Assembly (NCBI GenBank): GCA_002803225.1
Contig: NXFV01000488.1
Location: 62,001 to 126,000 of the forward strand
DNA: 64,000 nt
Origin: Gamarada debralockiae
Taxonomy: Eukaryota > Ascomycota > Leotiomycetes > Helotiales > Hyphodiscaceae
Reading direction: 5' to 3'
The notes below the pieces were generated by a model. That model was given only the letters and a program-made list of their open reading frames with translations. It was not told the origin of the DNA and made no database searches. Below are positions 30,586-43,738 of this stretch, piece after piece. Position 1 is the stretch's first letter. Each line of letters begins with the position of its first letter. Both the position numbers and the translations under genes were made by a program.

Positions 30586-33002
30586 ATGGACATGCCTGGC
30601 TGTCACTGCGCTGTCCCGATCGTCAAGCCCAAGGTAGGGTCGCACACAAATAAGAAGTGCTCTACGAAGCCATACCGATATCAACCCCTGCACTCGCCTA
30701 CTTCAATCCGACTCATCAAAGTACAACCCTTCACTAGTGCGAACCATGTTTGCGCAGAGGACTTGTTCAGCCCCTTGAAAGGCTCTCTGGTCACGGTTGA
30801 CCTGGTCAATAAGCCTTCTTACGCAGCTCTGTCTTACACATGGGGAGATCCAATGGTATACTATTCGAGTGAAACAGACATTGTGCCCCAAGAAGATTGG
30901 TACTGTCAGTGTTATACCATCGAGATAGATGGCGAGGAAGTTACCATTTCCGCCAACCTCTACACTGCTCTAGTATCGCTGCGATATATTAAATCGGCAA
31001 CAAGGTATGCCAACAGCGACGGCCTCCAAGAAGACACCGAGTACATTTGGATCGATGCCCTCTGCATAAATCAATCTGATATCCCCGAAAAGTCATCTCA
31101 GGTGCAGATGATGGATCGAATATATTTGCAGAGCAATCATGTCCTCGTCTGGCTAGGTGGTGCGGATCATATGGCCGTTACAGCAATTGTCCTCCTCGAC
31201 AAGCTCACTGAAATTGGTTTGGCCACCCGCAATGAAAGAGGAGAATATGTGGGGCTTGAATTATTACCGGAGATGGAGCTTGTCGACCCGCGCTTCTATG
31301 AGGTCCTTGGTATGGAATGCTACATTTCGCCACGAGAATGGAGTCATATTTTCGCATTTCTCAACCGGTCTTGGTTTCGCCGGGCTTGGGTCATACAAGA
31401 GCTAGGACTTGCCAAAAAGGCAGCTGTGGTATGTGGATTGCATGTCTTCAACGCTGCTAGGTTCCACAGGTGGATCGTCTTCTTAGAAGACACGCATATC
31501 CTGCCGAAGATCAAGGCCCTTGAGCCATCGATAGTTGCTGGAAGCGAACTTGGATCGGAAGCCTCATATTGGCAAGGCTACCCGGATACCTACACTTTGT
31601 ACAACAGCCAAAGGGTCAGTGAATGGGATACTGACATGTTCCTAGCTATCGAGTATGTGAGGCATAAGCGCAAGGGTACTAGCAATGAATCCACAAACAG
31701 CAAAGAATTTGAGAAAAAAGCTCTACCACCTATTAGCGTTAGCCTCATGCTCTTTCGCTCGACCCAGGCCTCCGATCCAAGAGACAAGATCTATGCTTTC
31801 CTAGGAATATCAAACGGAGGCGGCTTACCTATCCCACCATCACTAGTCCCTGATTATTCTCTTTCCTCAGCACAGGTATACATCCAATGGGCGGAGTTTA
31901 TGATTCCATCAGACAAACATCTCTTCTTGTTATCTCTGGTCGAAGATCCATCATTGCGCAAAATGAATGGCCTTCCAAGCTGGGTACCTGACTTCTCTAC
32001 CGACTGCCGTCCAACGCCGTTTCGCATGCCAGCTCCATTACCCTTCTGTGCTGGCCGCGGACTTGGATCAATGTTTGCCGAATTTCCAGAACCTGGGGTA
32101 CTTGAGGTACGAGGATTTAAGCTGAACAAGATCTCAGCTGCTGCTAGAGCCCGCGACATCGAAAAGAAAGGTATCAAAGGAATTGCCGACTTTCTATCAT
32201 CTCTTCCGAGACAAATGATGATTAAGAAGCCCAACACTGCATTCCGCCCAGGGACTACTGCAGTGGAACTTTCGGATTTCGTACGACAAAGTCGTCTTGA
32301 TATTTACTGGCGCACACTGATCACGGATCGTTTTCGAGACGAACATCCGGCACCGGAGACCTGTGGTCAATCAACGAGGATCTCCTTTCGCCGAGTCTTA
32401 TCTCACACTGCAGCACAGCTTCTCGAAGATCTAGCAAGAGGCGATGAGTTCATCAGGCAATGGAAAAGCCGCTGGCAGAATATCCTTGAGGAGAACGCTG
32501 CATGGGCAAGTCTTCTACTACCTGACGAGATGACGCCATTGGTAGGTAAATATGAAGACGAAATTCAAACCTGCCGCTGACATAGTTTCAGCATGAACAA
32601 ATGGCGAGGTTTCAAGCCGGTACAGGCGATAACACCATCTTCCTGACAGGTGGTGAATTCCCAAATATGCCAGAAGAATGGCTCGATCTAGGCGATAACC
32701 TGCCTTGGGATGAACGCCTCGAAGCCGAGTACATGCTGCAAAGAAGAAAATGCCAGAACATGAGAAAACTAATCATCGTTCACCCTGGTGGGCTTGGATT
32801 GGCACCAGATTCTGTCCAAATCGGTGATGAGGTCTGGATCTTTGCTGGATCACAAGTTCCGTTCATTCTGCGCTCAGTGGACGGTAGTCTGAGGAGGTAT
32901 AAATTGATCGGGGAGGCATATGTGCATGGTATTATGCATGGGGAGAGTATGGAGGGTGTAGATCTGAATCAACTGGATAGTAGGCAGATCCTGTTGGTCT
33001 GA
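30586..33002 (+). CDS. HET (heterokaryon incompatibility) domain protein
   Basis: Exon 1 is 30586-32541 and exon 2 is 32592-33002, joined by a GTAGGT/TTCAG intron: 788 residues. The HET domain is clear: PSYAALSYTWGDP near 80, then YIWIDALCINQSDIPEKSSQ, RIYLQSNHVLVWLGG, WFRRAWVIQELG, and downstream DPRDKIYAFLGIS. The C-terminal exon has the common tail (VWIFAGSQVPFILRSVDG, YKLIGEAYVHGIMHGE). HET proteins trigger cell death when genetically different hyphae fuse, but many paralogues have no known partner. It looks intact and has no NACHT or repeat domain. A decayed patatin gene lies convergently just downstream. Confidence 0.93.
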
Positions 33003-33088
33003 GAGGAGGGTCACATAGTCTGGCGGACAGCTCCGACGTGCTTCAAAACTTGCAACATTTAATACAGGAGAATATCTTGTGACTTATT

Positions 33089-34560
33089 TCAGTTATTAAC
33101 ATCTGGTGGCATGTTTCTCGCGTCATTTTCGGGAGGTTCTAAGGATTCCAGTCCGCGTTTGGAGATATCGACAGTAAATCGTCTCCGGATCATGGCTGCA
33201 TGCTTAGACTCTGTGAGTTCGATGCTTTCTGGTTGAAAAAAAGAAGAGACTAGCTCGTAACCGACACGCAACCTCCATCAGCGCATCTCGAGGAGCAGTT
33301 GTCGGGAAGACTTTTTTGTGGAACTCCAGCCACTCCTCGCGCTGATAGAGAAGGGATTTTTCAACTGCAGTTGCTATGTTTGATATACTGGCGACATCAC
33401 CCAAATCATATTCCTCTTCGCGAGGCAATTCGGCGTTGAAGCGGCGAACGTGAGGGCGCTGCTCTAGGTTGTTAGTCCAGAACTCTGCCCAAAGCTTTCT
33501 CCGTTCATACTTTTAAGAAAATTCCCGATAAATTCGCGAATCCAATCTTCGATATCTAAACCCCCGCAATCAGCTTCCGTTGATGGCTTCCTGTCATAAC
33601 CAGATCCGATCGAGGCCAGTACATCGATTCTCGCATCTTTGCCCCAGATAGTCTTGCTCTCGTTCAATGCTACTTACACAAGATCGTTTCTAATGAGCCC
33701 GCCATCATGGCATCAAGCGCCATTAACCTTACTGAAGAATAATTCGAAATATATAAAGGCGGCGGATGTGGCTCGAGCACTGTGATAATTATCATTTATG
33801 ATCAGCTAGGTTTCTATGACTCAGCGGCGACTTACGCTTTCCAAACTTCTACCCACGAATTAAGATAAATTTCGCCTCAACCCGAGTTATAGTTCGCCAA
33901 TAGGCGGAGCTGTTTATTCACAGATGTTGTGACAGCAACTCTTACGGTGGTTCTCAGAACGTCCCTTCTTGAGTTGATGCGAAGGCCGTATAAAGTCGAT
34001 GCTGTGCCACGACTATAAGAACTCTCCAAAGAGCTCTCCAGGTTGCATATATCGAGCTTCAAAAATATCTAACAATATGACCAAGGCCCAGAGGTGTTTT
34101 GGTGAGCCATTTCTGATCAAAGCCCTTCTCACATATGCGATTGAATTCTTTGATACACTCAACTGTGGACCATTTGAGATGGCCAAGGCTAAGTACAATC
34201 ATGCTACCTATATATGGTCAACCTTTTCGAGATTGATGAAAATTTTGGTCTTACCAGCACTAGTCCAAACAATAAAATCAAAAAAGTCTTCAATGGACCT
34301 ATCAAGACCTATTTCCCTCTCCAGGTACTCCAATATCTTCAACTCGACGATGCCACGAGCTCTGCCGCCATCGAGGGAGAGCACATGCAAGCCACCAAAT
34401 GTCGGTGCGGTCGGGATTTCGTTATGGTAGCCCTTACTGAAGGGGCCAAAAAGGCATTTTCGAAGTACGGAGATACAGGGATATTTCTCTGCATCACTTG
34501 ATTGATCAAACAGAGCACACATTCCTGGCACATGAAATGTCCGCACGGCAATTCGTACTC
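33089..34560 (-). pseudogene. patatin-like phospholipase, multiply broken
   Basis: In order on the minus strand: a zinc-binding leader (LPCGHFMCQECV) with a frame change into FDQSSDAEKYPC; the patatin opening HVLSLDGGRARGIVELKIL with FFDFIVWTSAG (Gly-rich oxyanion loop and the catalytic-Ser elbow, here WTSAG instead of GTSAG); KWLTKTPLGLGHIV; VRVAVTTSVNKQLRLLANYN with a TGA right after; WKA then, after an intron, TSAAFIYFELFF; and the tail LFFFQPESIELTESKHAAM, which needs a shift in a poly-T run near 33235. Patatins with this leader are found among fungal non-self/NLR-type genes. Several independent lesions make it non-functional. Confidence 0.65.
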
Positions 34561-34710
34561 AGTTCGATGGAAAAGATATGCAAATTTGGGACTATTATAG
34601 GAGGTTTTCTTGACATTGACTCTTGATGATCTGGAGTTGTCTCGGTATACTAAGTTAAAGAGGGACGACTGAAGCTAAGCTGTCATTGGTTGATTTGAAT
34701 TCTGCTATCA

Positions 34711-35027
34711 CTAATGGGATGCCCGGCGCGAACATCGAAGAGCCAAAAGGGCTACAGCGACAATTAGTACAAATGCAACTGGATTTATATGGGAAGGGAA
34801 ACAACGCACGTCAGGAGCATCAGGGTCGAGAGCGGGATTATATATGTCCCTTCTTCCGCCACGGCCCATTAAGGCATTTTCTGGGTCATCGTCGCCATCC
34901 CAGTCGACGACGTTTGGGCCCTTTTCGAGCAGCACCGATTGCAGGTCCGATATTTCTGTGCTACGGCACCTTCGATGTCTATATCGTACGTGTTGGAGGG
35001 ATCACCTTTTTTGGAGTCGAAGACTGA
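34711..35027 (-). pseudogene. N-terminal fragment of an MFS transporter
   Basis: LLEKGPNVVDWDGDDDPENA is the hallmark sequence that precedes the first helix of fungal DHA-type permeases. It is preceded, in another frame, by an acidic leader (SNTYDIDIEGA) and followed by a short hydrophobic run, and then nothing recognisable. Only the first 60-70 residues of a gene of about 500 codons remain. Confidence 0.4.
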
Positions 35028-35904
35028 ACTGCAGTCAGTTCTGGCTCCTTCTCTGTAACCGACCTTCTTCTGGATTCTGTCATTCTGGAAAGCTGTGGAT
35101 TAAGGGCGAAAAGCGGTACCGTATTAATTGCGTAACAAGACACTGTCTTGCAGTTCAACTCTTAAAGAGGCATACATTACAAAGACTTAAATTCGACCTT
35201 TCAGTCGAGCCTTACATGTATTTCGAAGGTTTCTTTAAAATAAATCCGTTATAAATACTTAGTTAACCCCTTCTAGGCTTAATTTTCAAGTGAATTAAAT
35301 CATGAACGAGCACTAAAATGCGAATATTCTACCCCTTATCTTAAGGTCTTATATATTTTGACTCTATCTGGCTTGGGAAAAACCAGCTCTTATATAGCAC
35401 GGGGTCTTATACTGAGACAGGGTCTTGTTAAGCAATTACTACGGTAATCTCTGGCTTCGAAAAGGGTACGAAGGCAGGACGCAGCACTCTTAAACAGAAC
35501 GTTTCTCTCGAGAGAAGCGGGGCAGTTAGGTATACTTGCTTGTTCTCAAGAGTCAAGCTAGACTTGCTGGTTTATATCTCTTTGTGTTCGCTTACGGGTA
35601 AGGATATTTACTAAAGTTAGAATCTTATAGGCGCGAAGATCGGTTTCATCGGACTTAAAAGATTTAGCATGTCGCAGGAGTGGGCCACGGCTTAACTTCG
35701 GCTTACAATTTCAGCGAGAAAGTTGACGCTTTTACCCCCTTCGTAGATCCCTCATTTTTCACCGAAACCGTGAAGATTATCTTCTCAACAGCAGAATTCC
35801 ACAACAAGAATCCCTTTCCCGCTTAGTTTCCCAACAAGCCATATCTCTCCCTTCCTCCTTTCCTGCTTCTTCTCCCAGTTCCCCATTTCTCCACCACCCT
35901 CCTC
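35028..35904. other. AT-rich, no gene seen
   Basis: AT-rich stretch with short direct words (for example GGTCTTATA and GGTCTTGTTA near 35400-35430). It may be old repeat DNA, but no element could be delimited. Confidence 0.4.
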
Positions 35905-37491
35905 TCATTCCAAGAACCCCCAAAGATTATTCAAACTCTCCGCCAAACTAGGATGCGCCCAAACCGCATCCCTCAACCTCTCCCAACCCACATTCCCCAT
36001 AATAGCCATCTGAACAATAGCCATAACCTCTCCGCCCTCAATACCCAAACATGTGAATCCCAAAATCAGTCCCGTTTCCCCATCTACCACCGCTTTCATC
36101 ATGCCCCTCGATTCATCAGTCTCCAAGGCACGCGCTACGTAGGACATTGGCATTTTGGCTATTTTGATGCGTTTTGGCTCGGAGGCGTAAAGAGCACGAG
36201 CTTCGTATTCGTGCATCCCAATGTGTCCCAGTTGAGGATCAGAGTAAACGACATATGGGACCAGTCGATTCTTCGTTGACAGCTTAGTGACGGCTGTCGG
36301 AGTATCCAAAATATTCTTCTTGATGATACGGAAATCATCATAAGAAATGTGCGTAAAAGCCGGCGGGCCCTTCACATCGCCCAATACCCACACATCCTTC
36401 GCGCTCGTCTCGAGGAATTCGTTTGCCTCAATATAGCCTCTAGCGTTCATCTTGATTCCAGCAGCAGAAAGATTGAGAGAATCGGTATTAGGGATTCGTC
36501 CTGCGGCGAAGAGGATATGCGTCCCATGCAAAACTTCTTCGCCGTCTTTGGTTTTGATTGCGAGGTCGAAGTAGCCTGATGCAGAAGACTCGATACTGGT
36601 TGCTTCACTTTCCAGTAAAATTTTCAAGCCATCTTCTCTCAGAATATCCAGGAGACAGTCGGCGATTTCTTTGTCTTCTCTTCCTAGAAGTTGCTTCCCT
36701 CGTTGGAGAACCGTGACCTCACTTCCGAGTCGCCTGAAAAGTTGCGCGAATTCGACGCCTACATAGCCACCTCCAATAACCACCAAATGCGTCGGCACTA
36801 CATCAAGTTCCTGGATTGATGTTGAATCGAGTACACGGCTTGGATCCAAACTCTGCAACCCCTCAAGCTTGGGAGGCGAGGGGCGTTCGCCGACGTTGAT
36901 GAAGATTTTCTCTCCTTCAACTACTTTCTCCGTCCCATCATTCATCGTAACCTTCAGCCTTTTCTCACCAACAAAGCCAGCTTCGCCCATGAGAACTTCC
37001 ACACCAGCACTCATTGTCCTCGATTCATTTCCTCCCCGGAAAGAAGTCACGATATCGCGTTTCCGCTGTCTCACCTTCAACATGTCCACGAAAACATCAT
37101 TCTCCTTCTTCCCATCCGGGCTGAAGTCACTCAACTCAGAGGCCCTGTTTTGGGTGTGGATTCCGTAATCTTGGCCTCTCCTCGCCAGATACGCCGCACG
37201 ACCAGACGCTACCATCGTTTTGGTGGGCGTGCAACCTTCACTGTGAAAGTCTCAAGTCAGAATTTGGCCAGATAGGTGAGGAAATTGGCGTGGATTAAAG
37301 TTTGAGAAGTTCTGAATGTTCTGAAATTTTCAAGCAACTAGTTCAAATATCACGTACTTTACACAGCACCCGCCAATATGCGTGCGCTCGATGAGAGCGG
37401 TGCGGTGACCTGCTTTGGCGAATGCACCAGCGAGAGGAGTTCCGGCTTGGCCTGAGCCGATTATAATGGCATCGAACTTCGTTGTTGCCAT
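35905..37491 (-). CDS. class I flavin disulfide reductase (mercuric reductase/lipoamide dehydrogenase-like)
   Basis: Exon 1 (37491-37358) and exon 2 (37240-35905) give 489 residues. FAD-binding [16 protein letters not shown] is followed by the redox motif GGCCVNEGCTPTK (Cys43 and Cys48; the usual residue before the first Cys is Thr, here Cys). The NAD(P)H site [16 protein letters not shown], the second FAD motif [10 protein letters not shown], and the C-terminal dimer motif AHPSLAESL follow. There is no N-terminal HMA domain and no C-terminal vicinal Cys pair, so true mercuric reductase activity is doubtful. It is probably a cytosolic FAD/NAD(P)H oxidoreductase of unknown substrate. It appears intact. 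Confidence 0.92.
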
Positions 37492-38256
37492 TGTCTGGAA
37501 GTGAAATTGAACTCTGAGTGAGATTGGAAATGAGCTCTTAATTCTAAGGGGGCACTTAAGGGCAGAAGATGGGAAGCAGTGGTTTGATCTGAGGTGCGAT
37601 TTTGGGAGGAAGGTCCTGCCGACGAGCATATGGGAGACTGGGGAGACTGCACTGGAGAGTCGAAAGTCACTAGAATTTTGATTTCTTGAGCTCGAAGCAA
37701 GAGATGAGAAATGAAGAAGATAAAATAGTTTGTTTTCAGCTATGTTGATTACTCCGTCAGGAGATTATCGTCTGAGTAATCACCCCGCATCGCTCAGAAA
37801 TGGCCCTCATTTAGCGGTGTGGAGCGGCAGAAACCCCTGATACGTCTTGGTTTGGAATCACCCCATCCATCATCACCATCGGCAGCAATTCCATTGATCA
37901 TCATTTATTTTCCTATTCGTACAGGTTGCCATCGCATCGCCGTGTTGTATCGTAATGTGTTTGAGCCATGCTTCAGCATATTCCTCAACAGACGAGATTC
38001 AGATCAGCCAGCGAGCCGCCCTAGCTGGAATATGCAAGAGCCAAGCCAATCATGAAAATTCAAAGAAAACGCAGAACTTCGACATATGACACCCTCATCA
38101 ATTTCAGATGCTGTCCATGAACAATCAAATATACGAACCCACCTAGAGTGAATGAAAGAAAAGAAATCTCTACAATAAGCAGCAAATCGGACAAATCAGG
38201 ATACGGCTCGAAATCATCAACCCATCCCTACTTCATGCTTTCTGTGGATGGGGAGC
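37492..38256. other. intergenic, no gene seen
   Basis: Promoter side of the reductase and 3' side of the Ser/Thr-rich gene; no supported frame. Confidence 0.5.
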
Positions 38257-40494
38257 TTATGGAAGGTGGGCGATTTGACGGCAGGAACCGGTCGTGCAAG
38301 AGTTGTTGTACCAACCCAAGCGAAGATCATCCATCCACCAGATCTTTGGCTGCTGGGCAGCAGTGCAGTTGATGCGAACGAAGGCCAGATTCTCGAAATC
38401 GTAGTCAAGAGTGACGGGAGTGAGAGCGCAGTTGGCCAGAGCAGGACAGGCCGCAACATGGATAGTTTGAGATGCGACCTGAACCTCATTCCGCGCAGAG
38501 TCAAGCTCGTATCCAGTGAAGGTGAAGCTGCATGGCGGGCCGGTGGAATCGCAACCAAAGGAGGCACCATACATGTTGAAGCGGAAGCAGCCGGTTTGAT
38601 CGCCATCGCCATCGGAAATTTGACCAGAGTATCCCTCCTCAGCAGTGTTAGGGCCTGATTGGATATCGGTGCCGTTGACGTTGAAGTTGGGAATGAACTC
38701 GAGTAAGAGAGGAGGAGAGGATGGCTTGTATGGGTCGGTCGGGGGCGGAACAACGGTGAAGCCATCAGAAAAGTCGAATTGATGGTAGGGATTGAAGACG
38801 GGCTCAGGTTGAACAGAGTTGACACTCTGATTGCCGATCGACAAAGGTGGGATGTCATCAAACTTGGCGAGGTTAGCAAGTTGGAGACAAAATTTAGCTG
38901 GGGGAATTTTACATTCAAGGTAAAATCACCATGCTCTCCACACATAGATGGAGTAGCTGATGCACTCGAAGAGATAGATGTCGAAGTCTTGCTTGACGAT
39001 ATTGATAACGGCTTCATGGAAGTTGAGCTCGATATGGTAGATGGACCGGAGCTCGGGGAGGTCAGAGCACTCAATTCAGAACTTGAATTGGCGATGGTTG
39101 ATGAATTGTATGATATGCCCGATAAGGTTAAAGTCAACAACGACAAAATACCTGGAACTAAGGTGGCGGAAGTGGTAAAGTTCACAAGAGCAGATGAAGA
39201 TCCATACCCGACGATTGACGACGTCGGGCGCAACGAAGTAAGAACAGCAGAAGCGGCGCCGGTTGATCGTACCGAGGTGGTAAAAGTCGAGTTGACGTAT
39301 GGTGCTCCTATTGAAGTTGCGACGTATGGAGTCTCGATACAGGTATTGCTCGAACTCTTGCTTGCAGAACCAGATGAACCTCCCCATGTAACAGTCACGC
39401 CATTGATGACGGCAGTTGTCAATTCACCACTAGCAGACGAAGTTGCAGTTCCTGGATCAGAGGGAGTCGTGAAGACGTTGGCAGGATCAGAAACTGAAGT
39501 GCTGAAAGCATTAAAACCTGACTGGGCAGCGAAGGAAGACTTCGAGATTGTGATAATACTGGTCTCGTAGATGTTGAAGCTGGAGTAGAGTATGAGTGTG
39601 GGACTACCGGTTGTGAGAATGCTAGCGCTGGTTGAGACCGAGACTCCGTTTGTTGCACCTGAAAGAACACCACCAGAACTTGAGGTCTTGGTCGCGTTCC
39701 AACCACCAGAGCTCTTGGTATAAGGCAATCCAGTTCCGAGAGAGAGTGAGGTGACAGCACCAATACGACCACTTGAAGCTGACCCGGACTCCAAAGTCTC
39801 CGTTAAGGTAAGTTGCTGGGTGAAGTGGATTGTGCTTCGAAGTGTCAAAGTGCTGGTTGCCTCCTCGGAGCTAAAAACTGTAGCGTAAACCGGAACCACA
39901 GTGACAGATCTGGTGGTATAAACATAAGACTCAGATGGAACAGGAGTCTGACCATCCAACCAATAGGTTGTGCCATTCTCGACGACATAGTTGAGGATGC
40001 CATTTGGAGTCTCACTGGAGGTGAGCGAGCCGCCAGATGGAAGTGGGGTGAGGTTGACACTGGCAACAGTAATAACAGCGGTTTCGGTAATCGTGGATGT
40101 GTAGGAAGGAGCAGAGTTGACTTGACCAGTAGCAGAAGAAGTTGGGACGGCAGACAGGTATTCGGTGAAGGTTTGTTGGGAAGTGGTGATGCTGTACAGA
40201 GTCGCGAAACCCGTCAAAGTGCTGGTTGGAGCCTTGCTCAAGTTAACTTCGACGGAGCTGACGGGAACCGTGACATAGACAGTGGATGGGTCGGGAGAGG
40301 AAGCTGGAACAGCTACGAAGACGGTCGCAGTGCTGGGTGCAACGCAAGGATCGGGAGTTGCCAGACTGCAAGAGGTTAGCATCGATCGCGATCACTTCGA
40401 AGCTGAAGACTTACGATGAGACAGCGGGAGCCGAAGATACAACGGCAGCCAGCCCGAGAGCCCCAGTGAAGGCGTCCAAGACGTGGGCGCGCAT
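38257..40494 (-). CDS. large Ser/Thr-rich secreted protein with C-terminal cysteine domain
   Basis: Exons 40494-40415, 40365-38913 and 38862-38257 sum to 712 residues. A short hydrophobic start (MRAHVLDAFTGALGLAAVV) may be a signal peptide. Residues 30-500 are extremely rich in Ser, Thr, Val and Ala with repeated TSS/STS runs, typical of an O-mannosylated wall or stalk region. The last 200 residues form a conserved globular part: FDDIPPL, YHQFDFSDGF, CFRFNMYGASFGCDS, CSFTFTGYE, KIWWMDDLRLGWYNNSC. I recall this as an uncharacterised ascomycete domain (a DUF, possibly DUF7371). No GPI signal ends the protein, so it is likely secreted or bound to the wall by its Ser/Thr part. Confidence 0.85.
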
Positions 40495-42040
40495 CTTGAA
40501 GAGTTGAGATGATGTTTGCTTGGGTCAACAATGACTGTAACGACTGTGAAGAGTAGAGAATCTCGAATAAACGCGTCGAGGAAGCTTTTTTTGATGAAAC
40601 GAAAGTGGGTAGAAGAGAAAGGAAAGATTGTTGTCGAAGAAAATAAGGTGAAGAGGTTTGAGGAGAAAGATGTCGAAGTCGCAAAAGAAGGTCGACGAGG
40701 GGAGGGAATGGAAGTGGGAAAGTAAGCGAGTGAGCGTTTGCAGGCGCAGGCGCAGGCTTGTAAACAAATGACGCGACGTCTTCGACACTTTACTTGACTG
40801 CCACGCTGCAACCTTCCGCCGAGTTGATTGTGATCGGGCAACCTCGGGCAGAATCCGCGATTTTATAAAATTCGAAGTTCTGTCTTCACCGCCAACTCCT
40901 GAACACTGCATGGAAAAGGAGGATGTCAGGTTCAGATGACCAGACCTGAAACGAGGATATGGACACTTCAAGAGCTCCGCCTCGATCTAAGAATGAGTAG
41001 AAGTATGGGATTCGGGGTATTTTACCAGTATAAAATTGAATGGGAGGTGAAGCCTGCAAACGAAAATGTGTCCTTTCCACTCTGTTAACACGCTGAGAGC
41101 CTTGAAATTGCCGTCGACGGGTACCTGCTTCAAGGCTCAAAATTCAGTCGCTTGACTGGGGTAGGATTTTAGGCAGCAGATCCTTGCTATTTCTCAAATC
41201 AAGAGTATGAAGTTGTTGCCAGGTCATTGTCTCTGTTCTTCCCCAAAATATATGTCGATTTCCCAGTTCGCCTTTGCCATCTAAAGTTGAAGGCCATGTT
41301 GTATCATGTACCTTCCCACTCGGGCTGGCGTTCGCTCATCCAACATGCAAGGCCGTTGAGATTTCGAGAACCTAAATAGGGATATCCACACATTTATGAT
41401 GATTTATCATACATAAACCTATTAGCTGTACAATATTCTTTGCATTGAAATTAGATGGTACCAGCTCCTGAAGCGTGCCTAGAAGGAGGTTTCGAACTTC
41501 AGATGACCGACCACTCCTCACATGAGGCATAGGATAATCAGAGAACAGCAAATCCCAGGAACGGATGTTGATTCCGAAACCAAAGATACTGGACAGTGCC
41601 TACAAGAACAGAAAACTCGAGGCTCCAAACGAACTGTCCCTTGCGATGCGAGGAACAGGTGACAGTCCTTGAAACAGCCAGCCAACGGGTACCTGCAGCT
41701 TTGCTGCACAATCCACATTTCTGCTACCAGATCTAGGCATGGCAATCATCTTATGCCAGTTGGTCAAGGTTAACTAGAAGACCACTGATAAGGCAACTAG
41801 CCTGATTATCTCAACTGTTGGCATCGTCGCTGCCTCTGAAGGTTGCTAAGTACCCGTCATGGATCACCTTTACTGTTTTCACATGAGACACAAATTGCAA
41901 CAAATTTTGAAGGACGATTGTCGTAAAACTTTGGGCACTCGAATGAAAGGATCACTTTGTAGCTCTGGTTTAAATACCGATTTCATTTTCAGTTCCATTC
42001 CTCAACCGAACGTTCTATCGTCCCTATTTCCGGTATCCCT
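40495..42040. other. intergenic, no gene seen
   Basis: Promoter of the Ser/Thr-rich gene, then relic-like sequence. The short frames lack support. Confidence 0.45.
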
Positions 42041-42230
42041 TTAATGCCAACTACCTCCTCCGAGGCCTCCACTCCACCGGAACTTCCCCTCGTGCATCTC
42101 TCCACAACCCGAGCGCTTCATATCGTGCTAAGGACCTCCACCTTCGGCCCATTCTGCAACACATCCAGCATAAAGTCGGACTTGCCGATACCTAAGGAGA
42201 GGGCATTTTCGACCACTATTCAGAATCTCG
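42041..42230 (-). pseudogene. CxxC small-protein family, copy A (decayed)
   Basis: On the minus strand, ENALSLGIGKSDFMLDVLQN is followed, after a frame change, by GCGEMHEGKFRW and a TAA at 42041. The same string of motifs occurs at 43739-44060 (copy B) and 60214-60400 (copy C). The first Cys of the CxxC pair has become Arg (RSGC). Possible upstream exons lie at 42430-42640, but their frames are not secure. I do not know the family; it may be a small zinc-binding protein. Confidence 0.45.
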
Positions 42231-43738
42231 GAGTTAGCATCACTTCTTTTGGAATGGATTAGCAGTAGGGAGCATATTTCAGGAGACGCAGAGGAGGAAG
42301 TGATGGAGTAGAACCATATCTCGCGACTCGTGTGCAGTGTGGAAGGAGAAGAAAGGAAGCTGAGAACATCAACGGCCGTCGAGCCCAGAATGCTTGCCGC
42401 AGCTGCACACCGTGCGTACGCGGTTTTCATGATGTTACCTTGGAGTGTGATTCCCGTAGCTGTGGGATGAGATGTCAGCTGAGGGCAGCAAGCTTACGAG
42501 GTTGAAGGAGGAGAGGAGGTGGTGGTGGTGAGGGAACTGGCTGTGGACACTCACCATGTTGCCAATGTGGGATCGCTCTTTGTTAGTGAGAATTCAACAG
42601 CAACCCTGGGCACCGCCGTCAAACTTGATGACCTCGAATAGTAAAGGGTCGTCGACTTTGGAGGAGGCGATGTCGGGTTGTGATTGCGACTTCACGAACT
42701 TGTTACGAGTAGAGCGTAATATTTTGAGAATTAGTTTAGGAACTTATTGGGATTTCTCAGGGAATTGAAAGCAGGCGGAGAGGCACAACTCTCTCTTATA
42801 GAGATATGCTGTTACAGAGTCAGTGTATAATGCCCGGGGGTGACGCTTGGGAACCTGTGATTTCGGAAACTGTACTCTAGGCCAATGCCACTTCATCCGA
42901 CGAGAAAACACTCGCATTCTAATCTATGCACAACGCCAACTTGCACATGCTGTTTCTCTCACAATCGGCAATTCTGGGGAGAATCTACCTTCGCCAACTC
43001 ACCTAGAAGGATGTAGTACAGGTTAAAAGCTAGCTGACTTTGTTTCAGGATGGTATGCTAAACCTTAACGAAAACAAAACGGGTGACATTGCTAAGTCGG
43101 GTAACTGCTCTTCTCCGAAACTCTCACCAAACGCTACTTGCTTGACGGGTTCTCTTTGCGAGACTGGAATGTTTCGAAGTTGCGCTGACTGAAGCATCCC
43201 CAACATTGAACGATGTCGGCAGGGCAAGCGTCTCCGTGAGACACGGGATATGATGAATGGGGTGTCCCATAATTGTGTACTCTCTCCCATGGACATTCAG
43301 TGATAGAAGGGGGATGTAGAAGAGGTCGGCTTAATGAAGCTGCTTGAAATGGCTTCGAAGGTACTTGGTCTTCCTTCAGAATCGTTTGAGGAAACCAACA
43401 CATATAGTTTGTGAGTACCGATCAATTGACAGAATAGAGAGGCGGCCCACCTATAAACGGTAATCACTTGAATAGAAACAAGGGATCCTACAAATCAAAC
43501 TCGGCAAGGAGATGCGAATAGTTTTTAAAGCAACTAATCGTAGTGGGCTCTTAGGGCTAGCATTTTATGTCTTTCAATCAAAGTGGGGGCCATCGCGCAA
43601 ATGGGGTCTTAACGGAATAAGTCGGATTCTGGGATAATGGGGTGCTTGCATTCTTGTCACCGTACCAGATAGCTGTACACTTTATCACCTTTGAGGCTTC
43701 CACGTGAGGCAGAAGTAAAAATCCTCGATTCAGATTTC
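42231..43738. other. relic-like region, no clear gene
   Basis: Probable upstream exons of copy A (a candidate intron begins GTGAGT at about 42557 on the minus strand), then short frames without support. Confidence 0.35.

Noticed and set aside
38779..39570. 263-codon plus-strand frame rich in acidic residues
   Set aside because: Antisense of the Ser/Thr-rich secreted protein; its composition is the complement of Ser/Thr codons.
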